A stretch of DNA of 64,000 bases from VHCN01 sp964589935 (GCA_964589935.1 CAZPVD010000003.1:1-64000), one strand, 5' to 3'. Shown: positions 41,919-50,251, counted from the stretch's first letter. Numbers and translations: made by a program. The notes: generated by a model from the letters alone, not told the origin.

Positions 41919-44573
41919 ATGCCCGGCCAGAAAACTCCCGCCAGCAATCGCGCCTCGGATTTGATTGGAACCGCCTCGTCCAAGGAGAACGGTGAAGCCC
42001 TCGAACTGCTCCGCACCTCGTTGAACGGACTTACCGAAGCCGAGGCTGCCGCGCGCATCGCCGAGCACGGCCCCAACGAGGTCGCGCACGAAAAGCAGCA
42101 CGGCTGGCTCCAGCGTCTCTACACCGCCGCGCGCAACCCGCTCGTCATTCTGCTGACAGTGCTGGCGGTATTGTCGTATGCGACAGGCGACATGCGCGCC
42201 GGCACAGTGATGCTGCTGATGGTCGGCCTCGGCATGTCGCTGCGTTTCGTGCAGGAGACGAAGGCCGACAACGCCGCCGCCAAGCTCAAGGCGATGATCA
42301 GCGTCACCGCCACCGTCCTGCGCGACGGCAAGCCGCGCGAGATTCCGCTCAAGGAAATCGTGCCCGGTGACATCGTGAAACTTTCCGCCGGCGACATGAT
42401 CCCCGCCGACGTGAGGCTGCTCGCCGCGAAGGATTTGTTCGTGATTCAAGCCACGCTCACGGGCGAATCCATGCCGGTCGAAAAATCCGACACGCGCGAC
42501 TCTCGCGCGGGCATCTCCGTCATTGAGCACACGAACATCTGCTTCCTCGGCACGAGCGTCGAGAGCGGCTCGGCCACGGCGGTCGTGGTCGCCACGGGCG
42601 GCCAGAGTTACTTCGGCTGCATGGCGCGCAGTCTTGTCGGCCAGCAGCCGGACACGAGCTTCGACCGCGGCGTGAAGAAGTTCACATGGCTGATGATCCG
42701 CTTCATGCTCGTGATGGTGCCGCTGGTCTTCGTCATCAACGGCATCACCAAGCACGACTGGCACGAGGCGTTCTTCTTCTCGATGGCCGTGGCCGTCGGC
42801 CTCACGCCGGAAATGCTGCCGATGATCGTGTCCGTCTGCCTGTCCAAGGGAGCGCTCGCGATGTCGAAAAAGAAGGTCATCGTCAAGCGGCTCAACTCCA
42901 TCCAGAACTTCGGCGCGATGGACGTGCTTTGCACGGACAAGACCGGCACGCTCACGATGGACCACGTCATCCTCGAGCTGTATTGCGACGTGTTCAAAAA
43001 GGAAAACGACGAGGTGCTGCGTGACGCCTACCTCATCAGCCACTTTCAGACCGGCCTGAAAAACGTGCTCGACCGCGCCGTGCTGCACCACAAGGAACTG
43101 CACAAGGAGCTGTCGCTCGACAAGTTCACCAAGGTGGATGAAATCCCGTTCGACTTCTCGCGCCGCATGATGTCCGTCGTGGTCGAGGGGCCGGACGGTC
43201 AGCGGCAGTTGCTCACGAAGGGCGCGCCCGAGGCGGTCTTCAAGAAATGCACGCACTTCGAGAGCGAGGGCGAAATTTTTCCGATGGAACCCATCCTCGT
43301 CGGCGACCTCATCGAGCAGGTCAACGAACTGAGCGAGGACGGTTTCCGCGTGCTCGCCGTCGCCAACAAAAAAGTTGAGCACCGCGCCGCTTATTCAAAA
43401 GCTGACGAGGACAATCTCGTCCTCACCGGCTACCTCGCCTTCCTCGATCCGCCGAAAGATTCCGCCGCGAAGGCCATTGCCGCGCTGCAACAGCACGGCG
43501 TCACCGTGAAGGTTCTCACCGGCGACAACGACCTCGTCACCCGCAAGGTCTGCACCGAAGTCGGATTGAACGCGCAGAAGATTCTGCTCGGCAGCGAGGT
43601 CGAGAAAATGTCCGACCCGCAGCTCGCCGAGTCCGTCGAGACGGTGCATGTCTTCGCCCGCCTTTCGCCCGCGCACAAGCAGCGCATCGTGAAAGCGCTG
43701 CAAGCGAAGGGCCACGTCATCGGCTTCATGGGCGACGGCATCAACGACGCGCCCGCCCTGCGCGCCGCGGATGTGGGCATCTCCGTGGACAATGCGGTGG
43801 ACATTGCGAAGGAATCCGCCGACGTGATTTTGCTGGAGAAGAATTTGATGGTGCTCGAGGAAGGCGTGCTCGAAGGCCGCAAAGTGTTCGTGAACATCTT
43901 AAAATACATCCGCATGGGCGCCAGCTCGAACTTCGGCAACATGTTCAGCGTGATCGGCGCCAGTGCTTGGCTCCCTTACGTGCCGATGTCGCCCATCCAA
44001 GTGCTCAGTAACAACCTCCTCTACGACTTCTCGCAGGTGCCGATCCCGACGGACAACGTCGGCCCGTTGCAGACGGCCAAGCCGCGTCCGTGGAACATGG
44101 GCGAGATCGCCAAGTTCATCATGTGCATCGGCCCCATCAGCTCGATCTTCGATTATACGACGTTTGCGGTGATGTATTTTTTCTTCAAATGCAGCGAACT
44201 CAAGCTGGTGCCGCCGACGGCGGAACTCGCCGCGCGTTTCGCGAACGCCCCCGACGCGGACCACACCTACGCCGCCGCGTTGTTTCACACCGGCTGGTTC
44301 GTCGAATCCATCATGACACAGACGCTCATCATCCATGTCATCCGCACGAATCTCATCCCTTTCGTCCAGTCGCGAGCGAGCTGGCAGCTCACGGTTACAA
44401 CGGTCGTCATCATGGCGCTGGGCGCGTGGTTGCCTTATTCGCCGCTCGCGTCGTATTTGGGTTTTGTGCCGCTGCCGGTGATGTTCTGGCCGATCCTGCT
44501 GGTGACACTCCTCTGCTACGTCGCGCTCACGCAGGTCGTAAAGACCTGGCTCATCAAGAAGTCGTGGGTGTGA
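41919..44573 (+). CDS. mgtA: Magnesium-translocating P-type ATPase (MgtA/MgtB type)
   Basis: 884 residues from ATG 41919; the frame also allows a start at 41856. P-type ATPase hallmarks are the phosphorylated aspartate D340 in CTDKTGTLTMDH, the TGES loop in LTGESMPVEKS, KGAPEAVF, LTGDNDLVTRKV and GDGINDAPALRAADVGISVD. The transmembrane GLTPEMLPMIVSVCLSKGA, RMGASSNFGNMFSVIGAS and NNLLYDFSQVPIPTDNV are those of the type IIIB Mg2+ group. It imports Mg2+ with ATP hydrolysis. No mgtC lies nearby. Regulation by the divergent PocR/AraC regulator is possible. Confidence 0.92.
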   Translation: MPGQKTPASNRASDLIGTASSKENGEALELLRTSLNGLTEAEAAARIAEHGPNEVAHEKQHGWLQRLYTAARNPLVILLTVLAVLSYATGDMRAGTVMLLMVGLGMSLRFVQETKADNAAAKLKAMISVTATVLRDGKPREIPLKEIVPGDIVKLSAGDMIPADVRLLAAKDLFVIQATLTGESMPVEKSDTRDSRAGISVIEHTNICFLGTSVESGSATAVVVATGGQSYFGCMARSLVGQQPDTSFDRGVKKFTWLMIRFMLVMVPLVFVINGITKHDWHEAFFFSMAVAVGLTPEMLPMIVSVCLSKGALAMSKKKVIVKRLNSIQNFGAMDVLCTDKTGTLTMDHVILELYCDVFKKENDEVLRDAYLISHFQTGLKNVLDRAVLHHKELHKELSLDKFTKVDEIPFDFSRRMMSVVVEGPDGQRQLLTKGAPEAVFKKCTHFESEGEIFPMEPILVGDLIEQVNELSEDGFRVLAVANKKVEHRAAYSKADEDNLVLTGYLAFLDPPKDSAAKAIAALQQHGVTVKVLTGDNDLVTRKVCTEVGLNAQKILLGSEVEKMSDPQLAESVETVHVFARLSPAHKQRIVKALQAKGHVIGFMGDGINDAPALRAADVGISVDNAVDIAKESADVILLEKNLMVLEEGVLEGRKVFVNILKYIRMGASSNFGNMFSVIGASAWLPYVPMSPIQVLSNNLLYDFSQVPIPTDNVGPLQTAKPRPWNMGEIAKFIMCIGPISSIFDYTTFAVMYFFFKCSELKLVPPTAELAARFANAPDADHTYAAALFHTGWFVESIMTQTLIIHVIRTNLIPFVQSRASWQLTVTTVVIMALGAWLPYSPLASYLGFVPLPVMFWPILLVTLLCYVALTQVVKTWLIKKSWV

Positions 44574-44585
44574 CGCGCCGCGCGT

Positions 44586-45437
44586 TCACACCACGAACTC
44601 CAGCTCCGGCGCGCGCGGCACGAGCCCGCGCTCGTGTGCCCGGCCGAGGAAGCGCCGGATGCTTTCCCGTCCGCGCTCGCCGTAATCGAGCGTCCAGTGG
44701 TTCACATACATGCCCACGAACTTGTCCGCCAGGTCGCGGCCCATGTCGCGCGCGTATTGCAGCGCGTGCCGCACGGCCTCGTCGCGGTGATCGAGGCTGA
44801 ACTGGATGCTTGCGGTGAGGATGTCGGAAACAATTTTGCGCGTGGCCGGATCGAAGCGCTTGTGAATCACGTTCCCGCCGAGCGGCAGCGGCAGGTTGTC
44901 GTTCTCCGTGCCCCACCACTGGCCGAGGTCTTCGCAGCAAACGAGGCCCTCGTTCTGGAACGTGAGCTGCCCCTCGTGGATGATCAGCCCCACGTCCGCC
45001 TGGCCCGCGCGCACGGCGGCGAAGATTTCATCGAACGGCACCACGATGTGTTTGAACTCCTTCGCCGGTTTGCCGAGCCAGAGTTGCAGCGCGAGGAACG
45101 CGCTCGTCATCGTGCCGGGCACGGCGATGCGTTTGCGGGCGATCTCCTCGCGCGAGAACTTCTGCTTCGCCACGAGCATCGGCCCATAGCCATCGCCCAT
45201 GCTCGCGCCGCTGGGCAGCAGCGCGTAACGGTCGCAGACGTGCGCGTAGGCGTGGATACTGATGGCCGACACGTCCAGCTCGCCGCGCGTGGCGCGCTCG
45301 TTGAGCGTCTGGATGTCCTGCAAAATGTGCTCGAAGCGGAAGCCGTGCGTGGGGATCAAGTCCTTCGCAAGCGCGTAAAACATGAACGCATCGTCCGGGT
45401 CCGGCGAATGGCCGAGCGTCAACAGCCGTTGTTCCAT
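44586..45437 (-). CDS. MqnD-like menaquinone-pathway protein (substrate-binding fold)
   Basis: 283 residues from ATG 45437. The opening LTLGHSPDPDDAFMFYAL, DIQTLNERATRGELDVSAIS, PSGASMGDGYGPML and VGLIIHEGQLTF are as in MqnD and its MqnA-like relatives, which have a periplasmic-binding-protein fold but act in the cytosol. MqnD cleaves cyclic dehypoxanthinyl futalosine to 1,4-dihydroxy-6-naphthoate in the futalosine route to menaquinone. The usual SPCPND start is SPDPDD here, so a diverged member with another ligand is possible. No other mqn gene is in the window. Confidence 0.65.
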   Translation of the reverse strand: MEQRLLTLGHSPDPDDAFMFYALAKDLIPTHGFRFEHILQDIQTLNERATRGELDVSAISIHAYAHVCDRYALLPSGASMGDGYGPMLVAKQKFSREEIARKRIAVPGTMTSAFLALQLWLGKPAKEFKHIVVPFDEIFAAVRAGQADVGLIIHEGQLTFQNEGLVCCEDLGQWWGTENDNLPLPLGGNVIHKRFDPATRKIVSDILTASIQFSLDHRDEAVRHALQYARDMGRDLADKFVGMYVNHWTLDYGERGRESIRRFLGRAHERGLVPRAPELEFVV

Positions 45438-45476
45438 GCGCGAGACGGTAGCGGGCGGCGAAGAAAAGTCGAGACG

Positions 45477-45575
45477 GCCTAACGAACAGAACTCAGGCAC
45501 GCGGGACCAATCAGCGTCAACCGCGAAGCGGAACTGAGAGTGTCATCCCGCGTTGCCTGCAGCGATTTGTTAGGC
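45477..45575 (-). mobile_element. Integron attC recombination site
   Basis: Read on the minus strand, the 99-base site starts with GCCTAAC (R'') and ends with GTTAGGC (R'). Inside, CAGGCA-A-CGCGGGA pairs with TCCCGCG-T-GCCTG to form the long imperfect stem of attC (L''/L' region), with a central spacer of about 38 bases that has a smaller GC hairpin. It directly follows the stop of the 45580-45945 gene, as attC follows the gene of a cassette. Confidence 0.85.
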
Positions 45576-45579
45576 GGCT

Positions 45580-45945
45580 TCATCGGACTTTCAGTGTTAA
45601 AATTGCCGTATCCAAGGACAATGAAAGCATCACAATAAATACGCTGTAGAGTGCAGCCAAGCCAAATGCACACACTACGATTACGCGCGTCTGTGTCACC
45701 GCTGGGTAAAATAGCGCCATGAGTCCCAAGACCGCGAACAGAACAGGTGCATACAAGCAAAGCTCGGACAGGTGCTTAGCGAGCAGAAGATCACTAGGAA
45801 GAAGTAATGGCTGATCTCCATGATAAAAGCGCAGATACTCAATTCTAGCTGGCAAGAATCGAAAGCATGGAAAAGCAGCCAACGTGGAAATCAGGCAAAG
45901 AGCGCCATAACATAGACAAGCTTTAGGACGTTGATTTGCTTTCAT
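45580..45945 (-). CDS. Integron-cassette gene: small four-helix membrane protein
   Basis: 121 residues from ATG 45945; a longer frame would start inside the recombination core site. Four hydrophobic segments are seen at about 11-27, 54-73, 76-95 and 97-113 (CLCYGALCLISTLAAF, APVLFAVLGLMALFYPAV and VIVVCAFGLAALYSVFIVM). The loop FLPARIEYLRFYHGDQPLLLPSDLLLAK faces one side. No family was recognised. Codon use is AT-richer than surroundings. It is bounded by GTTAGGC core sites on both sides (45569-45575 and 45952-45958), so the gene and its attC form one cassette. No integrase gene is in the window. Confidence 0.75.
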   Translation of the reverse strand: MKANQRPKACLCYGALCLISTLAAFPCFRFLPARIEYLRFYHGDQPLLLPSDLLLAKHLSELCLYAPVLFAVLGLMALFYPAVTQTRVIVVCAFGLAALYSVFIVMLSLSLDTAILTLKVR

Positions 45946-45966
45946 GTAGCCGCCTAACATTATTAT

Positions 45967-45988
45967 TATGCGTCAAACATGACGCATA
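45967..45988. repeat. Perfect hairpin at the cassette's upstream boundary
   Basis: TATGCGTCA / TGACGCATA, a 9-bp perfect stem with loop AACA, just outside the upstream GCCTAAC core (45952-45958) of the cassette. It could be the remains of a preceding attC or attI site, or a terminator of the short frame ending at 45989. The surrounding 45946-46191 interval has no other recognisable feature. Confidence 0.55.
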
Positions 45989-46177
45989 TCACTTGATCTC
46001 GATTAGATTGGCCAACATGGGATGGTTTTTGTCCAGAAGCATTTGCGTTGCTGTCTCGACCAAATATGAAACCGACAAAGGCTGCAAACCCAGCGCCCAG
46101 TTGGCGGCAGTTCCTCTCGGGTTCGGATTCACCAGCGTCAGCGTGCGCACGCTACCCGTCGTGGTGCCGTTGGTCAC
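45989..46177 (-). CDS. Doubtful short frame, perhaps a gene remnant
   Basis: 62 codons, LVNPNPRGTAANWALGLQPL then VSYLVETATQMLLDKNHPML. The C-terminal half looks protein-like and helical, but there is no good start or ribosome site and no family resemblance. It directly precedes the cassette boundary on the same strand, so it may be a decayed earlier cassette gene. Low confidence. Confidence 0.25.
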   Translation of the reverse strand: MTNGTTTGSVRTLTLVNPNPRGTAANWALGLQPLSVSYLVETATQMLLDKNHPMLANLIEIK

Positions 46178-46191
46178 ACACGGGCGTCAGC

Positions 46192-47223
46192 TCACCACGT
46201 GTTGAGCGTGTCAATCAACTGCCGCAGGCGGCCGTAGTCGCGGCGGTTGAAGCCGAAGGCGATGCGCGGGGCGGTCACGCAATCGTTGTCCTCGCATTCC
46301 TCGGGTGAAGGTTCGACGGCGTGGAATTTTTCGCCGGTGATGAGGTCGGCATAGTCCTCGTTCAGCGCCTCAATCGCGGATGGCGTGGGCGCGTGTTGCA
46401 GGCGGATGACGAAGAGGTCCTTCACGAAGCGGCTCGAATGGTAGTTGCGGTAGAAGCGCGTGATGTGGCGCACCGCGTCGTCCGAATCGTCGGTGAGGTG
46501 GTAGAGGGTGAGGTCTTCGGGTGAGATGAGGCCGTTGCGCAGGAGGTGCTCGCGCATGTTCTTGTCCCACGTCTTCCAGTAGGTGCCGCCGGGCTTGTCC
46601 ATGAGCACGAGCGGCATGAGCTGGGCCTTGCCGGTCTGCATGAGGGTGAGCGCCTCGTAACCTTCGTCCATCGTGCCGAAGCCGCCGGGGAAGAGCACGA
46701 TGGCGTCCGAGTGGCGGATGAAGATGAGCTTGCGGGTGAAGAAATAGCGGAAGGTGATGAGCTTCTTGTCGTGCTCGATGATGGGGTTGGCGGCCTGTTC
46801 CCACGGCAGGCGGATGTTCACGCCGAAGCTTCGTTCCGGTCCCGCGCCCTCGTGGCCAGCCTGCATGATGCCCGGCCCAGCGCCGGTGATGACCATGTAG
46901 CCCGCGTCAGCGATCTTGCGGGCGAACTCGACGGCCTGCTGGTATTCGATCTTGCTCGGCTGCGTGCGCGCGGAGCCGAAGATGGTGACCTTGCGTTTGT
47001 CGGCCCACAGCGCGAAGAGCTTGAAGGCGTAGCGCAGTTCGCGCAGCGAGGTCTGCATCACGCGCACGTCGCCGCGGTCGCGCACGTCGTGCAACAGCTT
47101 CAGCGCCTGCTCGATGACGTCCTCGACGAGGTCCTCGTTGAAGCCGCCGCCCTTGAAGGCGATCAGGTCGCGGATGCGGCGCTGCAATTCGGGATCGCCC
47201 GCGGGCTTGAGTCGCTTGTCCAT
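46192..47223 (-). CDS. LOG-family protein (TIGR00730-type nucleotide phosphoribohydrolase)
   Basis: 343 residues from ATG 47223. The Rossmann-like core begins KVTIFGSARTQPSKIEYQQAVEFARKIADAGYMVITGAGPGIMQAGHEGAG as separate conserved blocks and has the catalytic PGGFGTMDEGYEALTLMQTGK motif (PGGxGTxxE). Characterised relatives cut the N-glycosidic bond of nucleoside 5'-monophosphates, including cytokinin precursors. An N-terminal helical extension of about 65 residues and a C-terminal tail of about 80 residues make it longer than plain LOG proteins. The tail keeps IAFGFNRRDYGRLRQLIDTL. Confidence 0.87.
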   Translation of the reverse strand: MDKRLKPAGDPELQRRIRDLIAFKGGGFNEDLVEDVIEQALKLLHDVRDRGDVRVMQTSLRELRYAFKLFALWADKRKVTIFGSARTQPSKIEYQQAVEFARKIADAGYMVITGAGPGIMQAGHEGAGPERSFGVNIRLPWEQAANPIIEHDKKLITFRYFFTRKLIFIRHSDAIVLFPGGFGTMDEGYEALTLMQTGKAQLMPLVLMDKPGGTYWKTWDKNMREHLLRNGLISPEDLTLYHLTDDSDDAVRHITRFYRNYHSSRFVKDLFVIRLQHAPTPSAIEALNEDYADLITGEKFHAVEPSPEECEDNDCVTAPRIAFGFNRRDYGRLRQLIDTLNTW

Positions 47224-47301
47224 GCCCGGAGCGTAACGGAGCGGCAAAGAAATGCAAAGCAGCGCATCGCGCGGAGTGAGTCCCTGCACGATGCAATGGA
47301 A

Positions 47302-47820
47302 TTATCCCGATGTTGAACCCGGCGCGGAGTCTAGTTCGCGTGCCCACCGCCGGCAAAACCACAGCGGGACTGCGCCAAGAATTCCAAATGAACAGTCAAT
47401 CAACCGCCAGCCAAGCGGAATGCCGCGCAGTCCGCCGAACACCAGCGCCCATGGCACGACGAGCGTGCACGCGATCAGTCCGAAATCAAACAGCCAGCGG
47501 TTGCGCACCGGTTCGCGCCACGCCCACACGAATGCCAGCGCGATGACGATGTGCCCGAACGCCAGCCAGTCCGTGCCGTAAGCGAGAAACGGAAAGCGCG
47601 CGTTCGTCTCGCGCAATCCGTCGTGGACGCGCTGAATCCAGACGCTGAACGTCGGCGCGTCACCGCTCGCAGAAACGCCCGTTAATTTCACGGCCAGGTT
47701 CAGCTCAGTTTCCAGCGGGATCGCCGTCACGCCACTGAGCACCAGCCCGAGAATGAAGAGCGCCGTCATCGCGCGGATGCGGCGAAGCAGTTGCGTTTGC
47801 GGCGAATTCATAAACTTCAC
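47302..47820 (-). CDS. Hypothetical inner-membrane protein
   Basis: 172 residues with four hydrophobic segments: MTALFILGLVLSGVTAIP, WLAFGHIVIALAFVWAW, FDFGLIACTLVVPWALVFGG and IDCSFGILGAVPLWFCRRW. I know no family name; the layout with a periplasmic loop between helices 1 and 2 is seen in unnamed verrucomicrobial and bacteroidetal proteins. It begins 3 bases inside the stop of the ferritin-like gene (4-base overlap), so they are co-translated. Confidence 0.7.
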   Translation of the reverse strand: MKFMNSPQTQLLRRIRAMTALFILGLVLSGVTAIPLETELNLAVKLTGVSASGDAPTFSVWIQRVHDGLRETNARFPFLAYGTDWLAFGHIVIALAFVWAWREPVRNRWLFDFGLIACTLVVPWALVFGGLRGIPLGWRLIDCSFGILGAVPLWFCRRWARELDSAPGSTSG

Positions 47821-48566
47821 GCGGTCGCGGTTTGCAATGTGGTTTGCGCCTGCACCGTTGCCGTGCGGCCCAAGCGCCAGAGGAAGCGCGAGAGTTCTCG
47901 GTGGATTTCACGCCAGAATTCCAGCGGCCGCGCGCCGAGCGCCTTCATGCAGCGGCCGTGATTGAGCCAGAGCATCAGTGCCGCGCCGAGGCCGAACAGG
48001 CGGAACTGGGTTTCCCACAGCGTTCCGCCCACGCCCCAGCACGACACGCCCGCGCTCGCGAGCCGGTCGCGGTGAAAGGCGATGTGCGCGGCCTCGTCGC
48101 GCAGAATGAGCGAGCACACGTCGCGCAGCGCGGCGTCCGCGCAGTGGCGGCGCAGCAGCCGGTAATAAACCATGCTCACGATCTCGACGAGCAGCAGCAC
48201 TTGCAGCTCGAACCGCACGCCCAGCGCGCGGCGCACCGCGAGAAACGCGCTGAAACTCCAGTGCGCCCGGATGTGTCGGCCGCCAAAACGGTCGAGCAAC
48301 CCGCCGAGCAGCCGCGCGTGCTCGCGCTCCTCGGCGAACCACGCGTCCACGATCTGCCTCATCTGCTCGGTGCTGCCGCGGAATTGCTCCGCGTCACCCG
48401 CGATAAGCCGCGCCGGGCCGCCGCCGTCGCCAAGCTGATACTGTTCCAGCGAGCGCACGAGCCGCGCGAACGCGGCGGGCGGGACATTCAACGGCGCTTT
48501 CCAATCCGGCTCAGGCCTGTCGAGGCGGTTTTGCGCGAAGTGACGGAGCCATTTGTCGTGGTTCAT
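47817..48566 (-). CDS. Ferritin-like di-iron protein
   Basis: 249 residues, mostly helical. Two carboxylate-His motifs of the four-helix di-iron fold are seen: AWFAEEREHARLLGGLLDRFG and LILRDEAAHIAFHRDRL (each E-x-x-H), with an additional Glu in VLLLVEIVSMVYYRLL. A hydrophobic helix near residue 190-205 (RLFGLGAALMLWLN) may touch the membrane. Relatives include hydroxylases, desaturase-like enzymes and rubrerythrin-like oxidases; substrate unknown. Coupled to the next membrane-protein gene by a 4-base overlap. Confidence 0.72.
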   Translation of the reverse strand: MNHDKWLRHFAQNRLDRPEPDWKAPLNVPPAAFARLVRSLEQYQLGDGGGPARLIAGDAEQFRGSTEQMRQIVDAWFAEEREHARLLGGLLDRFGGRHIRAHWSFSAFLAVRRALGVRFELQVLLLVEIVSMVYYRLLRRHCADAALRDVCSLILRDEAAHIAFHRDRLASAGVSCWGVGGTLWETQFRLFGLGAALMLWLNHGRCMKALGARPLEFWREIHRELSRFLWRLGRTATVQAQTTLQTATA

Positions 48567-48593
48567 GTTGGTGGGTTGGTTTGGGTTGCGGTT

Positions 48594-48794
48594 TTACTTC
48601 CTGTCCTGCGGCGGGCGGCACTTTTCTCCGATCAGCCAAAGTATCGGGCCGACAAAGAACGCGATGCCAACCAGAACGCACCCCAGTATCACTGCAAGTG
48701 CCTCGCCCGCTTTGGCGTTGCACAGAACCCACACACCGGGCAGGAAGAAGAAGGCGAAGGACGTGACCGCTCCGATTCGGGCGAGTGTTTTCAT
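48594..48794 (-). CDS. Small two-helix membrane protein
   Basis: 66 residues from ATG 48794. Two hydrophobic segments (IGAVTSFAFFFLPGVWVLC and ALAVILGCVLVGIAFFVGPILWLIG) are followed by a basic C-terminal tail EKCRPPQDRK. No family recognised. It lies 16 bases after ispH and 27 bases before the ferritin-like gene on the same strand, so it is probably part of that transcript. Confidence 0.6.
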   Translation of the reverse strand: MKTLARIGAVTSFAFFFLPGVWVLCNAKAGEALAVILGCVLVGIAFFVGPILWLIGEKCRPPQDRK

Positions 48795-48810
48795 GGGAAC
48801 AGGTGATTGT

Positions 48811-49689
48811 TCACGCAGCCATCGGCGCGGTGGAGGTCGTGCGTGCCTCCGACTGGGAGGCGATTCGCCACAAGGCTTGCTCCACGGCGTCAATCAAGAC
48901 ATCCGGCGTGCTCGTGCCGGCGGTGATGCCGACGGTGTCCTCCGGCAGGAACCACTCCGCGCGCACGTCCGCCGCGCTTTGCACGTGATGCACGCGGGCG
49001 CAGTGGCGCGCGCAGGTCGCGACGAGTTCGTGCGTGTTGTTGCTGTTCGCTCCGCCGATGACCACCACCGCGTCGCACCGCTGCGCGAGTTGAACGGCGG
49101 CGGATTGACGCTGTTTCGTCGGCTGGCAGACGGTGTCCAGAAAACGCACCTCGCTGCGCGGAAATTTCGCACGAATCCGCGCAACCAGTTCGTGAACGCG
49201 CCCGATGGGCTGCGTCGTCTGCGCCGCGATGCCGAACTTGGGTCGCTCGCGCAATTGCTCCACGTCGGCTTCGTCGAGCACGACATCAAACTCCGCCAAA
49301 TCCTCCGTCAAGCCGCGCACTTCAACGTGATCCCGTTTGCCGATGATGATGGAATGAAAGCCTTCGGCGACGAGCAGCTTCACCGCGCGGTGCGCGACAT
49401 GCACGAGCGGGCACGTGGCCTCGACCACGTTCAGCCCGCGGGCGCGCACTTCATCGAGACGGCGTTCCGATGCGCCGTGCGCGGTGATCATCACGGTTGG
49501 CGTGCGCACGGCGGCGGGATTGGCCGCCATCAGCACACCGCGGGCGCGTAGCTGCGCGAGCACGGCCTCGTTGTGGACGAGTTCGCCGAGAATGGTGAGC
49601 GGTTGGGTTTCCGCATGGTCGAGGGCGAGCGCGATCGCGTCGCGCACACCGAAGCACATGCCGAGATGTTCAGCGCGGAGGATTTTCAT
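48811..49689 (-). CDS. ispH: 4-hydroxy-3-methylbut-2-enyl diphosphate reductase
   Basis: 292 residues. The last enzyme of the MEP route to IPP and DMAPP, an iron-sulfur protein. Cluster ligands are C12 in HLGMCFGVRDA, C93 in EATCPLVH and C188 in DTVCQPTKQRQ. Substrate-binding blocks are ELVHNEAV, ITAHGASERRLDEV and ANSNNTHELV, plus VGITAGTSTPDVLID at the C-terminus. The third block reads CQPTKQRQ and the second HGAS, variants of CATQNRQ and HGVS that I recall from deep-branching IspH groups. Complete and probably active. Confidence 0.93.
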   Translation of the reverse strand: MKILRAEHLGMCFGVRDAIALALDHAETQPLTILGELVHNEAVLAQLRARGVLMAANPAAVRTPTVMITAHGASERRLDEVRARGLNVVEATCPLVHVAHRAVKLLVAEGFHSIIIGKRDHVEVRGLTEDLAEFDVVLDEADVEQLRERPKFGIAAQTTQPIGRVHELVARIRAKFPRSEVRFLDTVCQPTKQRQSAAVQLAQRCDAVVVIGGANSNNTHELVATCARHCARVHHVQSAADVRAEWFLPEDTVGITAGTSTPDVLIDAVEQALWRIASQSEARTTSTAPMAA

Positions 49690-49921
49690 GAGTCGAGTCG
49701 GAGTTGCGGCCGGCGCGTTCGGCCAGCCAGTTCCAAAGCAAAAAGGCGCAAGCCCAGAAGGGAAAAACGCCGTAAAGCGTGTCGCTCGCCGAATGCGAGT
49801 GGCGGTCCACGGCGACGAACACTTGAATGCAGAAGGCGACCGCGAGCGCAGTGGCCAACCAGCCCTGCCAGCTTGCGGGCCGGTGGAACCAGCCGCAGGG
49901 ACGGAACCATGGGTTTTTCAT
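49670..49921 (-). CDS. Small membrane protein
   Basis: 83 residues from ATG 49921, which overlaps the stop of the preceding gene by 4 bases (ATGA). One clear helix (WLATALAVAFCIQVFVAV) and a second weaker one (YGVFPFWACAFLLWNWL) are present, with His/Ser-rich residues between. Its end overlaps the ispH start by 20 bases. No known family was recognised. Confidence 0.6.
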   Translation of the reverse strand: MKNPWFRPCGWFHRPASWQGWLATALAVAFCIQVFVAVDRHSHSASDTLYGVFPFWACAFLLWNWLAERAGRNSDSTHENPPR

Positions 49922-50235
49922 AAGCGAGTTGGGTTTGGCGTTCTTGTTGGGCCATTTCTGAACGAAAGTGCCAGCCGCAGACCGAGCAAGCCGCCGAGAA
50001 CACCGCCCACGGGAAGGCCGATAAGCCACGGCCAAAAGGAAGCGGTCGAAATGCCGAGGCCCCAAGAGCAGACCGCTGCTCCGAGCATTGCGAGTGTGGG
50101 AATGAATGTGACGAACGGCGCGAGACTTCGAGTGCGCTCAATGCGCCAGAGGACGATGCCGGCAACGGCGGCAAGCGCTGCGACGACGCCGAGAACCACC
50201 GTCACGGCGATTACGATGATGGCTTCCGGCTCCAT
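49918..50235 (-). CDS. Small three-helix membrane protein
   Basis: 105 residues from ATG 50235, selected because the palindromic operator and AT-rich promoter region lie immediately upstream. Hydrophobic segments: AIIVIAVTVVLGVVAALAAVAGIVLW, FVTFIPTLAMLGAAVCSWG and WPWLIGLPVGGVLGGLLGLRLALSF. No family recognised. It heads a group with the next small membrane protein gene and ispH. The operator implies control by the winged-helix regulator encoded just upstream. Confidence 0.65.
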   Translation of the reverse strand: MEPEAIIVIAVTVVLGVVAALAAVAGIVLWRIERTRSLAPFVTFIPTLAMLGAAVCSWGLGISTASFWPWLIGLPVGGVLGGLLGLRLALSFRNGPTRTPNPTRL

Positions 50236-50251
50236 GGTGTGTCGTCGTTTA

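Noticed and set aside
41862..43382. 506-codon minus-strand frame opposite the P-type ATPase gene
   Set aside because: It is the His/Asp/Arg-rich antisense shadow of the ATPase gene and has no protein-like blocks; the plus strand carries a full P-type ATPase.
45479..45760. 93-codon minus-strand frame ending NKSLQATRDDTLSSASRLTL and beyond
   Set aside because: Its C-terminal part is a read-through of the attC site and the rest is an alternative frame of the cassette gene; it is not an independent gene.
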